From Rhodobiaceae bacterium UBA6963 (lineage in GTDB: Bacteria; Pseudomonadota; Alphaproteobacteria; RS24): DNA of 15,006 nucleotides. The stretch is from positions 7,710 to 22,715 of the forward strand of contig DJZB01000051.1 of NCBI GenBank assembly GCA_002450335.1, written 5' to 3'. Each line of letters opens with the position of its first letter. Position 1 is the first letter of the stretch. The notes beneath the pieces were generated by a model. The model was not told the DNA's origin. It did not search any database and saw nothing but the letters and a program-made list of their open reading frames with translations. A program made the position numbers and the translations under genes. Of this stretch, positions 6,818 to 14,158 are shown piece by piece.

Positions 6818-8150
6818 GTGTCATCTCTTCCACAAGTAAAGTGGGCGCATTAATGCTATATCTGAAAGTTAAATCATTGGCAGGCGTGATGTTCTTGAAC
6901 ATATCTTTAAGGTTGCCGGCAATTGTGATTTCACTGACGGGGTAGGCCAGCTCGCCATTCTCAATCCAGTAACCGGCCGCCCCACGGCTGTAATCGCCGG
7001 TAACCCCATTGACCCCCATACCAATCAGTTCGGTCACATAAAGTCCCTCGCCAATTTGTTGCATGATTTCCTTAAGGGATATGCTTCCGTCTTCTATATA
7101 GAGATTGGATGCGGAAGGTGAGGGAGGACTGCCAATACCCCTCGCGGCGCGTCCATTACTTGGCATATCAAGTTGTTTCCCGGTCGATGTATCAAGAAGC
7201 CAGCAAGTTAGTTGCCCTTGTGATACGGGGGTGAGTTTCTCACAATCCAAGCCTTCAGCATCAAAGGCCATGGAACGCAGTCCTCTTGTGCGTTTGGGGT
7301 CATCTGTGACGGTAATGCTTTCAGAAAACACATCTTCATTCATGCAATCTTTCAAAAAGCTGGTGCCGCGTGCGATAGCTGTTCCTGAAATAGCGGCAGC
7401 GAAATGACCGAGCAGACTGGCCGACACCCTTTTGTCATAAATGACGGGGGCTTTGCGGCTTTCAAGTTTACGCGGATTAAGTCGTGCCAATGCGCGGCTG
7501 GCTGCCTCAGAACCGATTTGTTCAGGTGTTTCCAAATCTTCTCTGTGCCGAACTGTATGTCCTGCGTAATCTCTTTCCATATTATCGCCATTACCGGCAA
7601 GAACGGCACAACTGAGCGACCATGAGGTTGCACTGTAATTCTCGGCAAAACCATCAGAGGTGACCAGACCTGTCGTGCTTCTCGCCCAGCCAGCCCCCGC
7701 GCCCTCGGAATTGGTAATACCTTCCATAGCGCGGGCGGTTTCCTCTGTTTCAACTGCCATCAGTGTGAGTTTTGCCATTTCCGGTTCATTGGCGTCTTCC
7801 AGATCAAGTTGTGGAATTTCTTTAGCCAGCCTGCTCGCATCCGCCAAGCCGCAAAATGGGTCGGCAGGCGCCATGCGTGCCATGGCAACAGCTCGTTCGG
7901 CAAGACTGTCCAACTGGTCGGTATTCATGCCGGAAGAAGATACAAATGCTTGTTGGGTACCAATAAGGGCGCGCAGGCCAACATCGGCAGACTCCGCATG
8001 TTCAATATCTTCCATATTACCAAGCCGGGAGGACGCCCCTATGGAAAGGCTTTCACTGACCAGCGCATCTGCTTGATCTGCTCCATAAGCCAGCATTTTC
8101 TCAACCGCCTGCTGGGCAAAATCCATTGGGTTTGAAACCGGGTCAGACAT
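6804..8150 (-). CDS. tldE: Metalloprotease accessory subunit TldE/PmbA
   Basis: TldE (PmbA) is the partner of TldD in a cytoplasmic heteromeric metalloprotease that in E. coli matures microcin B17 and degrades the unfolded antitoxin CcdA. The 448-residue protein shows the family signatures NSEGAGAGWARSTTGL (147-162), VIYDKRVSASLLGH (236-249), RGLRSMAFDAEGL (289-301), LLDTSTGKQLDM (318-329) followed by SNGRAARG (331-338), and MGVNGVTGDYSRGAAGYWIE (378-397). It has no HExxxH zinc motif, as expected for TldE and unlike TldD at 11568-12986. The ATG at 8150 has GGAG about 10 nt upstream, and a sigma70-like promoter lies at 8221-8250, so this is the probable first gene of the cysQ-msbA-lipid A operon. 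No precursor peptide gene is visible nearby. Confidence 0.94.
   Translation of the reverse strand: MSDPVSNPMDFAQQAVEKMLAYGADQADALVSESLSIGASSRLGNMEDIEHAESADVGLRALIGTQQAFVSSSGMNTDQLDSLAERAVAMARMAPADPFCGLADASRLAKEIPQLDLEDANEPEMAKLTLMAVETEETARAMEGITNSEGAGAGWARSTTGLVTSDGFAENYSATSWSLSCAVLAGNGDNMERDYAGHTVRHREDLETPEQIGSEAASRALARLNPRKLESRKAPVIYDKRVSASLLGHFAAAISGTAIARGTSFLKDCMNEDVFSESITVTDDPKRTRGLRSMAFDAEGLDCEKLTPVSQGQLTCWLLDTSTGKQLDMPSNGRAARGIGSPPSPSASNLYIEDGSISLKEIMQQIGEGLYVTELIGMGVNGVTGDYSRGAAGYWIENGELAYPVSEITIAGNLKDMFKNITPANDLTFRYSINAPTLLVEEMTLAGL
6825..6831 (-). promoter_or_regulatory. Ribosome binding site that fixes the cysQ TTG start
   Basis: On the minus strand GGAAGAG lies 7 nt before the TTG at 6817, inside the tldE coding sequence. 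No ATG or GTG in the cysQ frame is better placed, so this site decides the choice of an unusual start codon. Confidence 0.5.
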
Positions 8151-8220
8151 TATTATTCATCTCCATATTTGTCTTCAGGCAAAATCTCATTACTGGGAGA
8201 TAAGCCTCTTCTGTATTTAA

Positions 8221-8250
8221 ATTATATAGACCCTTTATGGCATTCGTCAG
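8221..8250 (-). promoter_or_regulatory. Predicted sigma70-type promoter for the tldE-cysQ-msbA-lipid A operon
   Basis: On the minus strand a perfect -10 box TATAAT (8221-8226) is preceded, after 18 nt, by CTGACG (8245-8250), which matches 4 of 6 bases of TTGACA. Transcription would begin near 8214, leaving a leader of about 65 nt before tldE. It lies in the 135-bp gap after ubiA. Read-through from ubiA is also possible, since no convincing terminator is seen in the gap. Confidence 0.5.
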
Positions 8251-8285
8251 CTTTTAAGGCGCTTCTATCTTTAAGCCAATTTCGA

Positions 8286-9206
8286 CTAAAGTGATAACGC
8301 AAATGCCAGCATGATAATAAAGCCCAGATTTCTGTTGGATTTAAAAACAGCCAAACATTTATCACTGTCATTTATATCTGTGTTTAAAATCTGCCACGCC
8401 AGATGCAGAGCCACTCCCCCAATAATAAGGAAGAACCACAAACCCGCAAATGCCATTAGTCCTGCAATGATGAAACTCATCACACTTAAACCGTATATTA
8501 ACCAAAGCGCGATATGGGTTTTTTCTCCCAGTCGGATGGCGGAGGATTTCAAGCCAATCAGGGCGTCATCCTCACGATCTTGATGGGCATATATAGTGTC
8601 ATATCCTACTGTCCAAAATATGGCTGCAATATAAACCAGCCCTGCCGCACCGGAAAGTTTACCTGCCAACGCCGCATAGCCCATTAATACACCCCAGTTA
8701 AATGCGATGCCCAGAAAAAGCTGAGGCCACCAAGTAAAGCGTTTCATAAACGGGTAAATTGCAATGGGGGCGAGTGATAAAACGCCAAGGATGAGGGTTT
8801 GCATATTAAACTGCAATAAAACACACAACCCGATGAGACATTGAACGATTAAAAATACCCATGCCTGTTTGACGGTGACTTGACCGGCAGGGAGCGGGCG
8901 GTTGCGACTTCGCTCTACCTTGCCATCATAGTCGCGATCAACAATATCATTATAAGTGCATCCTGCGCCGCGCATCACGATGGCGCCGACACCAAAAAGC
9001 GCACTTACATAAAGTGTCTGTGATAGAGGAATGAGACCTGTTTCAAGTTGAGCCAACCAGACCCCCCAAAGACAAGGCCAGAAAAGTAACCAACTCCCGA
9101 TAGGGCGGTCCAGCCGAGCAAGTCGGGCATAGGGAATAAATGCAGTCGGGAGAAATTGGTTTACCCAGTTATTGTTGGCGGCATCTGCAGGCGATTGGTC
9201 ACGCAT
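8286..9206 (-). CDS. ubiA: 4-hydroxybenzoate polyprenyltransferase
   Basis: UbiA is an inner-membrane prenyltransferase that attaches the polyprenyl tail to 4-hydroxybenzoate in ubiquinone synthesis. The 306-residue protein has a run of hydrophobic helices and both aspartate-rich motifs that bind Mg-diphosphate: NDIVDRDYD (86-94), followed by RSRNRPLPAG (99-108), and DTIYAHQDREDD (203-214), followed by GLKSSAIRLG (218-227). RLDRPIGSWLLFWPCLWG (31-48) is typical of bacterial UbiA rather than of heme O synthase or MenA. The ATG at 9206 has only a weak purine-rich stretch upstream. The gene faces away from rsmE across a 137-bp gap. The ubiquinone product feeds the respiratory chain that ends in the oxidase encoded further right. 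Confidence 0.95.
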   Translation of the reverse strand: MRDQSPADAANNNWVNQFLPTAFIPYARLARLDRPIGSWLLFWPCLWGVWLAQLETGLIPLSQTLYVSALFGVGAIVMRGAGCTYNDIVDRDYDGKVERSRNRPLPAGQVTVKQAWVFLIVQCLIGLCVLLQFNMQTLILGVLSLAPIAIYPFMKRFTWWPQLFLGIAFNWGVLMGYAALAGKLSGAAGLVYIAAIFWTVGYDTIYAHQDREDDALIGLKSSAIRLGEKTHIALWLIYGLSVMSFIIAGLMAFAGLWFFLIIGGVALHLAWQILNTDINDSDKCLAVFKSNRNLGFIIMLAFALSL

Positions 9207-9343
9207 ATTTTTGGTCTTTGAGTTTCATTAATTGGATAAAAAATAACTGGTATTTTGTTGGCATGGACAGCACTATAAATAAGCCGACCAAACAAAGCTG
9301 AGCTCACTATACCTGCTCACAACATAAATGGGTAGAGAGACCA
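9207..9343. other. Divergent intergenic region, ubiA / rsmE
   Basis: This 137-bp spacer must carry the promoters of ubiA (leftward) and rsmE (rightward). It has a TATAAAT box at 9274-9280 on the plus strand, but I see no -35 box at a proper distance for either gene and no clear operator or hairpin, so no promoter is called. Confidence 0.4.
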
Positions 9344-10111
9344 ATGGCGTCAACAGATAATAAAATGACAGGCAAAATCAGGCTTTATATATCCGCAGAT
9401 CTTAATGAAGAGCAGAATTGCCTGCTCAATAAAAGCCAGCACCATTATTTGCGGAATGTTATGCGCTGTCAGCCCGGTGAACATATTTTGGTTTTTAACG
9501 GACGCGATGGGGAGTGGCTGGCTGAAATTTCTAAGCTTGATAAAAAATCAGCTCTGATTGAGGTGCAGACTCAAACCCGTTTACAAACCTTTGCACCGGA
9601 TATTCACGTGCTGTTTGCTCCCGTCAAAAAAGCCCGGCTTGATTATATGGTTCAAAAGGCTGCTGAAATGGGGGCGGCATCTTTGACGCCTGTCATGACG
9701 CAATATACACAAAAGGCACGATTAAATTATGAGCGCCTCAAAGCAAATATTGTCGAAGCTGCTGAGCAATGTAATTTGTTACATGTACCTGAATTGAATG
9801 AGTCCATTGATTTGGAATTAGTGCTTGAAAAACTGAGTGAAACTTTGCCCTCCCGTTTTCTTGTTTTTTGTGATGAGGGTGCGGGGCCGATATTGACCAA
9901 AGACTCGCGACTGGCACTAGAGGCATTGAAAAATAAGCCTGTGGCGATACTCATCGGGCCTGAAGGCGGGTTTTCGCCAGCAGAAAGACAAAAACTTCTT
10001 GCCCGCCCCGATACGCTGGCAATTAGCCTTGGCCCACGAATTTTACGCGCTGACACCGCTTTGGTGGCCGCTCTTTCACTGTGTCAGATGACTCTGGGGG
10101 ACTGGGCATAG
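9344..10111 (+). CDS. rsmE: 16S rRNA (uracil(1498)-N3)-methyltransferase
   Basis: RsmE uses S-adenosylmethionine to methylate N3 of U1498 in helix 44 of 16S rRNA in the assembled small subunit. The 255-residue protein has the N-terminal PUMA-like part with HHYLRNVMR (33-41) and the C-terminal SPOUT fold with QKAAEMGA (104-111), EQCNLLHVPEL (141-151), the cofactor knot IGPEGGFSPAE (204-214) and LGPRILRADTALVAAL (229-244). The ATG at 9344 is used because a purine-rich GGTAGAGAGA lies just upstream; the ATG at 9365, before KIRLYI, is also a natural family start. gshA follows after 82 bp in the same direction, a pairing seen in other alphaproteobacteria, so the two may share a transcript although their functions are unrelated. 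Confidence 0.95.
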   Translation: MASTDNKMTGKIRLYISADLNEEQNCLLNKSQHHYLRNVMRCQPGEHILVFNGRDGEWLAEISKLDKKSALIEVQTQTRLQTFAPDIHVLFAPVKKARLDYMVQKAAEMGAASLTPVMTQYTQKARLNYERLKANIVEAAEQCNLLHVPELNESIDLELVLEKLSETLPSRFLVFCDEGAGPILTKDSRLALEALKNKPVAILIGPEGGFSPAERQKLLARPDTLAISLGPRILRADTALVAALSLCQMTLGDWA

Positions 10112-10193
10112 AGGCGGTGTTTAGAAGTATCGTGCATTTCCCGTCTTGCGCGATTCATAAAACAAGCTTACATCGGCTTAAGAGACGAGTTGA

Positions 10194-11546
10194 ATGACAG
10201 AACATCTGGAAAACAAGGCATCCCTCATTGAATGGATTGCCGCCGGTGAAAAACCCAAAGATCAGTGGCGTATTGGAACTGAACATGAAAAGTTTGGTTA
10301 CCGCCCCGGTGATTTCACTCCTTTGCCATATGACGGGCCGGATGGCATTAGAGCAATGCTTGATGGGCTTATAAGTAATGGCTGGCAGGGCAAATATGAG
10401 GGTGAAACTCTGGTTGCACTTACTCGCCCTCAAGAACAAGGTGGCGGCTCGGTCACGCTCGAGCCGGGAGGGCAATTGGAACTTTCCGGCGCACCCTTGG
10501 CAAATATTCATCAAACTTGTGCCGAAGTTGGGACGCATCTTAAAGAGGTTTTGCAACTTGCCGATAGTTTGGGGCAAGCCTATATGGGCATCGGCTATGC
10601 ACCTGATTGGTCGGTGGCGGATATGCCAAAAATGCCAAAAGGTCGTTATGATATTATGACAGACTACATGCCGACGCGTGGCACGAGGGGTCTGGAGATG
10701 ATGTACCTCACGGCGACTGTGCAGGTGAATCTCGATTTTGCTTCCGAAGCCGATATGGTTGAGAAAATGCAGATTGCAATAGCTCTGCAACCTGTTGCCA
10801 CTGCGTTATTTGCCAATTCGCCCTTCATTAATGGGCAGAGCATGGGGCATATGTCTGAGCGCTCTCTGGTCTGGCTGGATACTGATGCAGAACGAACCGG
10901 TAATCTACCTTTTGTTTTTGATGATTTTGGTTATGAGCGTTATGTGGATTATGCGCTGGATGTACCCATGTATTTTGTCATTCGGGACGGGCGTTTTATT
11001 GATGCGACAGGTTTGAGTTTTAAGGACTTTCTGGATGGAAATTTGTCGGCTTTGCCGGGTGAAAAACCTACAGGTGAAGATTGGGAAAACCATCTGACCA
11101 CGCTGTTTCCTGAAGCAAGATTGAAAAGATTTATTGAAATGCGCGGCGCTGATAGCGGTCCGCGTGATACTTTTTGTGCATTGCCCGCTTTTTGGGTCGG
11201 GTTACTCTATGATGAAGCTACTCAGAAGAAAGCGCTTGAGATGATATCTGATTGGTCACAGGAAGAGCGCGATGCATTGCGTATCAATGCTGCGCGGCAA
11301 GGTTTGAAAGCAGAATTTAGAGATGGCCATGTGTTGGATATTGCACGTCAAGCGCTCGACTTGTCGCGTGAGGGTCTGGTTGCCCGTGGGGCAAAAGACT
11401 ATGAGGGTGCAGATGAAACCCAATATTTAAGGCCGCTGGAAGCTGTCTTGGAACAAGGGTGTAGTCCTGCGGAGGCATTGGCAACAAAACTTTCCAATGA
11501 GTGGGAAGGTGACATTACTTCTGTCTATAAAGCCTTAACTTATTAA
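10194..11546 (+). CDS. gshA: Glutamate-cysteine ligase, plant/alphaproteobacterial type
   Basis: This enzyme joins glutamate and cysteine with ATP, the first and rate-limiting step of glutathione synthesis in the cytoplasm. The 450-residue length and motifs match the plant/alphaproteobacterial class, not the enterobacterial GshA class: IGTEHEKFGYR (27-37), GGGSVTLEPGGQLELSGAP (83-101), MPKGRYDIMTDYMPTRG (147-163), TATVQVNLDF (173-182), ALFANSPFING (204-214) and KRFIEMRGAD (310-319). The start is well fixed: the ATG at 10194 directly follows an in-frame TGA, with a modest AGAGACGAG ribosome site. It is 82 bp downstream of rsmE and ends 21 bp from the convergent tldD. gshB is not in the window. 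Confidence 0.95.
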   Translation: MTEHLENKASLIEWIAAGEKPKDQWRIGTEHEKFGYRPGDFTPLPYDGPDGIRAMLDGLISNGWQGKYEGETLVALTRPQEQGGGSVTLEPGGQLELSGAPLANIHQTCAEVGTHLKEVLQLADSLGQAYMGIGYAPDWSVADMPKMPKGRYDIMTDYMPTRGTRGLEMMYLTATVQVNLDFASEADMVEKMQIAIALQPVATALFANSPFINGQSMGHMSERSLVWLDTDAERTGNLPFVFDDFGYERYVDYALDVPMYFVIRDGRFIDATGLSFKDFLDGNLSALPGEKPTGEDWENHLTTLFPEARLKRFIEMRGADSGPRDTFCALPAFWVGLLYDEATQKKALEMISDWSQEERDALRINAARQGLKAEFRDGHVLDIARQALDLSREGLVARGAKDYEGADETQYLRPLEAVLEQGCSPAEALATKLSNEWEGDITSVYKALTY

Positions 11547-11567
11547 ATTTTAATCAGCTTGGTCTTT

Positions 11568-12986
11568 TTAGCCCGTGCCACCAACAGTAAGACCTTCAAG
11601 TCTTAATGTGGGTTGCCCGACTCCGACAGGAACACCTTGTCCGTCTTTGCCGCAGGTGCCGATCCCATCATCAAGCTTCATATCATTACCAATCATGGAT
11701 ATGCGTTGCATGCTTTCAGGGCCAGTGCCGATAAGTGTCGCGCCTTTGATGGGTGCGCCCAACTTTCCGTCTTCAATTTGGTAGGCTTCCGTACAAGAGA
11801 AAACAAATTTACCTGAGGTAATATCGACCTGCCCGCCACCGAAACTGACTGCATAAATGCCTTTTTTAACATCTGCCAGAATTTCATCCGGATCTTTATC
11901 ACCACCAAGCATATAAGTGTTGGTCATGCGCGGCATGGGCTGACAGGCAAAGCTTTCACGGCGGCCATTTCCCGTCGGTTGCATGCCCATAAGGCGCGCA
12001 TTCATGCGATCTTGCATATAACCGGTCAGAATGCCGTCCTCAATGAGAACAGTTTTTTCGGTCGGTGTGCCTTCATCATCAACAGACAACGAGCCTCTCC
12101 GGTCAGGTAAGGTGCCATCATCAATCACGGTGACGCCCGGAGAAGCAACACGTTGCCCAATACGATCGGAAAAAGCAGACGTTTTTTTCCGGTTAAAGTC
12201 ACCTTCCAGGCCATGACCGACGGCTTCATGCAAAAGAATGCCCGGCCACCCCGGGCCCAGAACGACATCCATTTCGCCTGCCGGCGCAGGAACCGAGTCA
12301 AGATTGACTAGGGCTGAACGCAAAGCTTCATCTACCTGACCTTGCCAGTTTTCAGGGGTAAGCCATTTAGCGTATCCGGCACGACCACCGCGTCCGCAAT
12401 GCCCGCTTTCTTGGCGGTCACCCTCGCCGGCAACGACTGAGACATCAAGGCGAACAAGGGGCCGCACATCAAAAACAGGCTGGCCGTCAGGTCGTATAAT
12501 CGCAACAGTCTGCCATTCGCCTGAAAGACCAATAGAGACCTGCCTGACGCGGTTATCTTTGGCGCGTGCATAGGCATTAATATCTTCCAAGATTTTGACT
12601 TTATCCGAGAAGCCTTCTCCTTCTAGCGGGTTGGAATCCGTGTAGAGGCTAGTCTCGGTCTTGGTAGGAGCGTCGGATATGGTGCCGCTATGACCGGAAA
12701 TAACCGGTGAAAGAGCAGAAGTCGCCCGTTTTATGGCGGTTTCACTCAAATCTGTGCTGTGAGCATATCCTGCAGTTTCGTCTTTAACTGCACGTAGGCC
12801 AAATCCTCGGGATGTATCAAAATTGGCGGCACGCAACCTGTTATTATCAAAAGAAAAACTCTCTGAGAGCGTATGCTCCATAAAAAGTTCCCCGTCATCG
12901 GCGCCTTTAAGAGCTTCCTCGGTTAGACGTTGTGCGTGGTCTTGGTCAAGGCCGGAAGTTTCAAAAAAAAGGTTTTCGGGTTTCAT
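11568..12986 (-). CDS. tldD: Zinc metalloprotease subunit TldD
   Basis: TldD is the catalytic half of the TldD/TldE protease, which cleaves unfolded peptides threaded into its chamber. This 472-residue protein has the zinc motif HEAVGH (253-258), with H253 and H258 as ligands and E254 as the catalytic base, and C445 in GIGTCGKDGQ (441-450), equivalent to the Cys third ligand known from E. coli TldD. Other signatures are VIDDGTLPDRRGSLSVDDEGTPT (split over 287-309), NGRRESFACQPMPRMTNTY (340-358) and VPVGVGQPTLRLEGLTVGG (452-470). A near-consensus promoter lies upstream at 13041-13070. It converges on gshA and diverges from coxB; tldD beside coxB is a recurrent order in alphaproteobacteria. Its partner tldE is at 6804-8150 in a different operon. 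Confidence 0.96.
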   Translation of the reverse strand: MKPENLFFETSGLDQDHAQRLTEEALKGADDGELFMEHTLSESFSFDNNRLRAANFDTSRGFGLRAVKDETAGYAHSTDLSETAIKRATSALSPVISGHSGTISDAPTKTETSLYTDSNPLEGEGFSDKVKILEDINAYARAKDNRVRQVSIGLSGEWQTVAIIRPDGQPVFDVRPLVRLDVSVVAGEGDRQESGHCGRGGRAGYAKWLTPENWQGQVDEALRSALVNLDSVPAPAGEMDVVLGPGWPGILLHEAVGHGLEGDFNRKKTSAFSDRIGQRVASPGVTVIDDGTLPDRRGSLSVDDEGTPTEKTVLIEDGILTGYMQDRMNARLMGMQPTGNGRRESFACQPMPRMTNTYMLGGDKDPDEILADVKKGIYAVSFGGGQVDITSGKFVFSCTEAYQIEDGKLGAPIKGATLIGTGPESMQRISMIGNDMKLDDGIGTCGKDGQGVPVGVGQPTLRLEGLTVGGTG

Positions 12987-13040
12987 ATCTCACCGTTTCT
13001 GGTTAAGGGGATTTCCATGTTTAGGCGTATCGTCTATAAG

Positions 13041-13070
13041 ATAATATGTTGCGTATGATATTGATGTCAA
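13041..13070 (-). promoter_or_regulatory. Predicted sigma70-type promoter for tldD
   Basis: On the minus strand TTGACA (13065-13070, perfect -35) and TATTAT (13041-13046, 5 of 6 of the -10 consensus) are 18 nt apart. Transcription would start near 13034, giving a leader of about 48 nt. This is the best promoter match in the window. Confidence 0.6.
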
Positions 13071-13213
13071 AAATTAGTCTGACATGCCCTGCATTAAATG
13101 CCAGTTTTTTGTTCCATTCAGTAATAGATAGCTATTTGGCTCAAGAGTTTCTGTTTTGGGCTGCTGGTTTTGGTCATTTGGTCGCACGGTCACTAAATTC
13201 AGTGATTTTGTAA
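13055..13213 (+). CDS. Small ORF of doubtful reality upstream of coxB
   Basis: By hand translation an uninterrupted 52-codon frame runs from ATG 13055 to TAA 13211-13213 and fills most of the tldD-coxB gap. The product is moderately hydrophobic, beginning MILMSKISLTCPALNASFLF, with no motif I know. There is no ribosome site before the ATG, it overlaps the tldD promoter and the hairpin at 13089-13110, and it stops 10 nt before the coxB -10 box. It is most likely a chance frame; a leader peptide for coxB is a remote alternative. Confidence 0.1.
   Translation: MILMSKISLTCPALNASFLFHSVIDSYLAQEFLFWAAGFGHLVARSLNSVIL
13089..13110 (+). terminator. Possible intrinsic terminator-like hairpin in the tldD-coxB gap
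   Basis: The arms CTG/CAG and CAT/ATG pair with one bulged C, giving a 6-bp stem with a 3-nt loop (13089-13104), followed by six T (13105-13110). The form is that of a weak Rho-independent terminator reading rightward, but no rightward gene lies directly upstream to terminate. The stem is short and not GC-rich. Confidence 0.25.
13190..13205. promoter_or_regulatory. Inverted repeat at the coxB -35 position (possible operator)
   Basis: TCACT and AGTGA are perfect inverted repeats separated by 6 nt (13190-13205). The right arm covers the place where the -35 box of the coxB promoter should be (about 13201-13206). The position suits a regulator binding site, but the arms are only 5 bp long and no known regulator motif is recognised. 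Confidence 0.3.
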
Positions 13214-13229
13214 CGTGGGCGACTATAAT
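13201..13229 (+). promoter_or_regulatory. Candidate coxB-coxA promoter: strong -10, poor -35
   Basis: A perfect TATAAT lies at 13224-13229. At 17 nt upstream the hexamer is AGTGAT, which does not resemble TTGACA. Transcription would begin near 13236, about 32 nt before the coxB ATG. A good -10 with no -35 suggests dependence on an activator, but this is inference. Confidence 0.4.
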
Positions 13230-13267
13230 ACTTATGTTAACAACCAACCGAATTTAAAGGTAATTTC

Positions 13268-14137
13268 ATGCGCCTGAATAAAATACCAAACCCCTCTGCA
13301 AAGATGCTTGCCGCTTCTGTAATCAGCTTGTGTGTGATAAGCTTGATGGGAATAACCTCTGCTCATGCTGCGCAGCCTGAGCCATGGCAGCTTGGTTTTC
13401 AACCTGCCGCGACAGATATGATGGCGCGCATTACCAGTTTTAACGATTTTCTTCTTATTCTCATGACAGCCATTACAGTTTTTGTGCTGGGTCTAATGGT
13501 GTATGTCATGGTGCGCTTTAACGCCAAAGCTAACCCCGTGCCATCCAAGACAAGCCACAACACATTGATAGAGGTTGTTTGGACAGTCATCCCGATTTTG
13601 ATTCTGTTGGTCATTGCTGTGCCGTCATTCCGCCTTCTATATGATCAGGCGACACCTGAAGCTGATATGACCATTAAAGCTACAGGCTATCAGTGGTATT
13701 GGGGATATGAATATCCCGACCATGGAGATATTGCTTTTGATGCGCTGATGCTTGAAGAAGATGAGCTTCAGCCGGGTCAGCCACGTTTGTTGTCAACAGA
13801 TAACGCAGTCGTCGTACCGGTTGATACAACTGTACGTGTTCTTGTGACTGCTGCAGATGTCATTCACAATTGGGCGATGCCCTCTTTCGGTGTCAAAATG
13901 GATGCCTATCCCGGACGCCTCAATGAAACATGGTTCAAGGCCAACAAAACAGGCATTTATTATGGACAGTGTTCCGAGCTTTGTGGCATTCGCCATTCAT
14001 TCATGCCGATAATGGTCAAAGTTGTCGAAAAAGAAGAATTTGCGGCTTGGGTTGAACAAGCCAAAGTTGAATTTGCTTCCTATGATGGAGCCAACACCAA
14101 TCTGGCAGAAGTTTCAGCCACACAATTATCAAAATAA
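13268..14137 (+). CDS. coxB: Cytochrome c oxidase subunit II
   Basis: CoxB takes electrons from cytochrome c through its binuclear CuA centre and passes them to subunit I. The 289-residue protein starts with a signal peptide (basic start, hydrophobic core to about residue 30, SAHA before a likely cut after residue 34), then two membrane helices (about 58-81 and 101-120) and a periplasmic cupredoxin domain. The aromatic YQWYWGYEY (141-149) is the electron-entry patch. All CuA ligands are present: H200 in VIHNW, and C235, E237, C239, H243 and M246 in YGQCSELCGIRHSFMP. There is no C-terminal heme c motif, so it is an aa3-type, not caa3-type, subunit. AAAGGT lies about 6 nt before the ATG. coxA follows after 21 bp. 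Confidence 0.98.
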   Translation: MRLNKIPNPSAKMLAASVISLCVISLMGITSAHAAQPEPWQLGFQPAATDMMARITSFNDFLLILMTAITVFVLGLMVYVMVRFNAKANPVPSKTSHNTLIEVVWTVIPILILLVIAVPSFRLLYDQATPEADMTIKATGYQWYWGYEYPDHGDIAFDALMLEEDELQPGQPRLLSTDNAVVVPVDTTVRVLVTAADVIHNWAMPSFGVKMDAYPGRLNETWFKANKTGIYYGQCSELCGIRHSFMPIMVKVVEKEEFAAWVEQAKVEFASYDGANTNLAEVSATQLSK

Positions 14138-14143
14138 CCGAGT

Positions 14144-14150
14144 AAGAGGA
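14144..14150 (+). promoter_or_regulatory. Ribosome binding site of coxA
   Basis: AAGAGGA ends 8 nt before the ATG at 14159. It is one of the best Shine-Dalgarno matches in the window and confirms the coxA start in the short gap after coxB. Confidence 0.65.
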
Positions 14151-14158
14151 TAGAAATC

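Noticed and set aside
7660..8076. A 138-codon open frame on the plus strand opposite tldE
   Set aside because: It is antisense to the strongly supported tldE frame, shows low-complexity Ala/Ser-rich composition and has no family motif; it is a shadow of tldE.
8227..8285. An intrinsic terminator after ubiA
   Set aside because: Only a short, bulged GGC/GCC pairing can be drawn and no T-run follows, so read-through into tldE cannot be excluded.
10155..10790. A 211-codon open frame on the minus strand opposite gshA
   Set aside because: It lies across the conserved 5' half of gshA, is rich in His/Cys/Phe in a way typical of antisense frames, and has no recognisable domain.
11547..11567. A bidirectional terminator between the convergent gshA and tldD genes
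   Set aside because: The 21-bp gap has a short T-rich stretch but no stem that can pair well, so no terminator is called.
13181..13223. GTCGC and GCGAC half-sites resembling those of RegA/PrrA-type redox regulators in front of coxB
   Set aside because: The two 5-bp elements are 33 nt apart, far more than the short spacing usual for such sites, and 5-mers of this kind occur often by chance.
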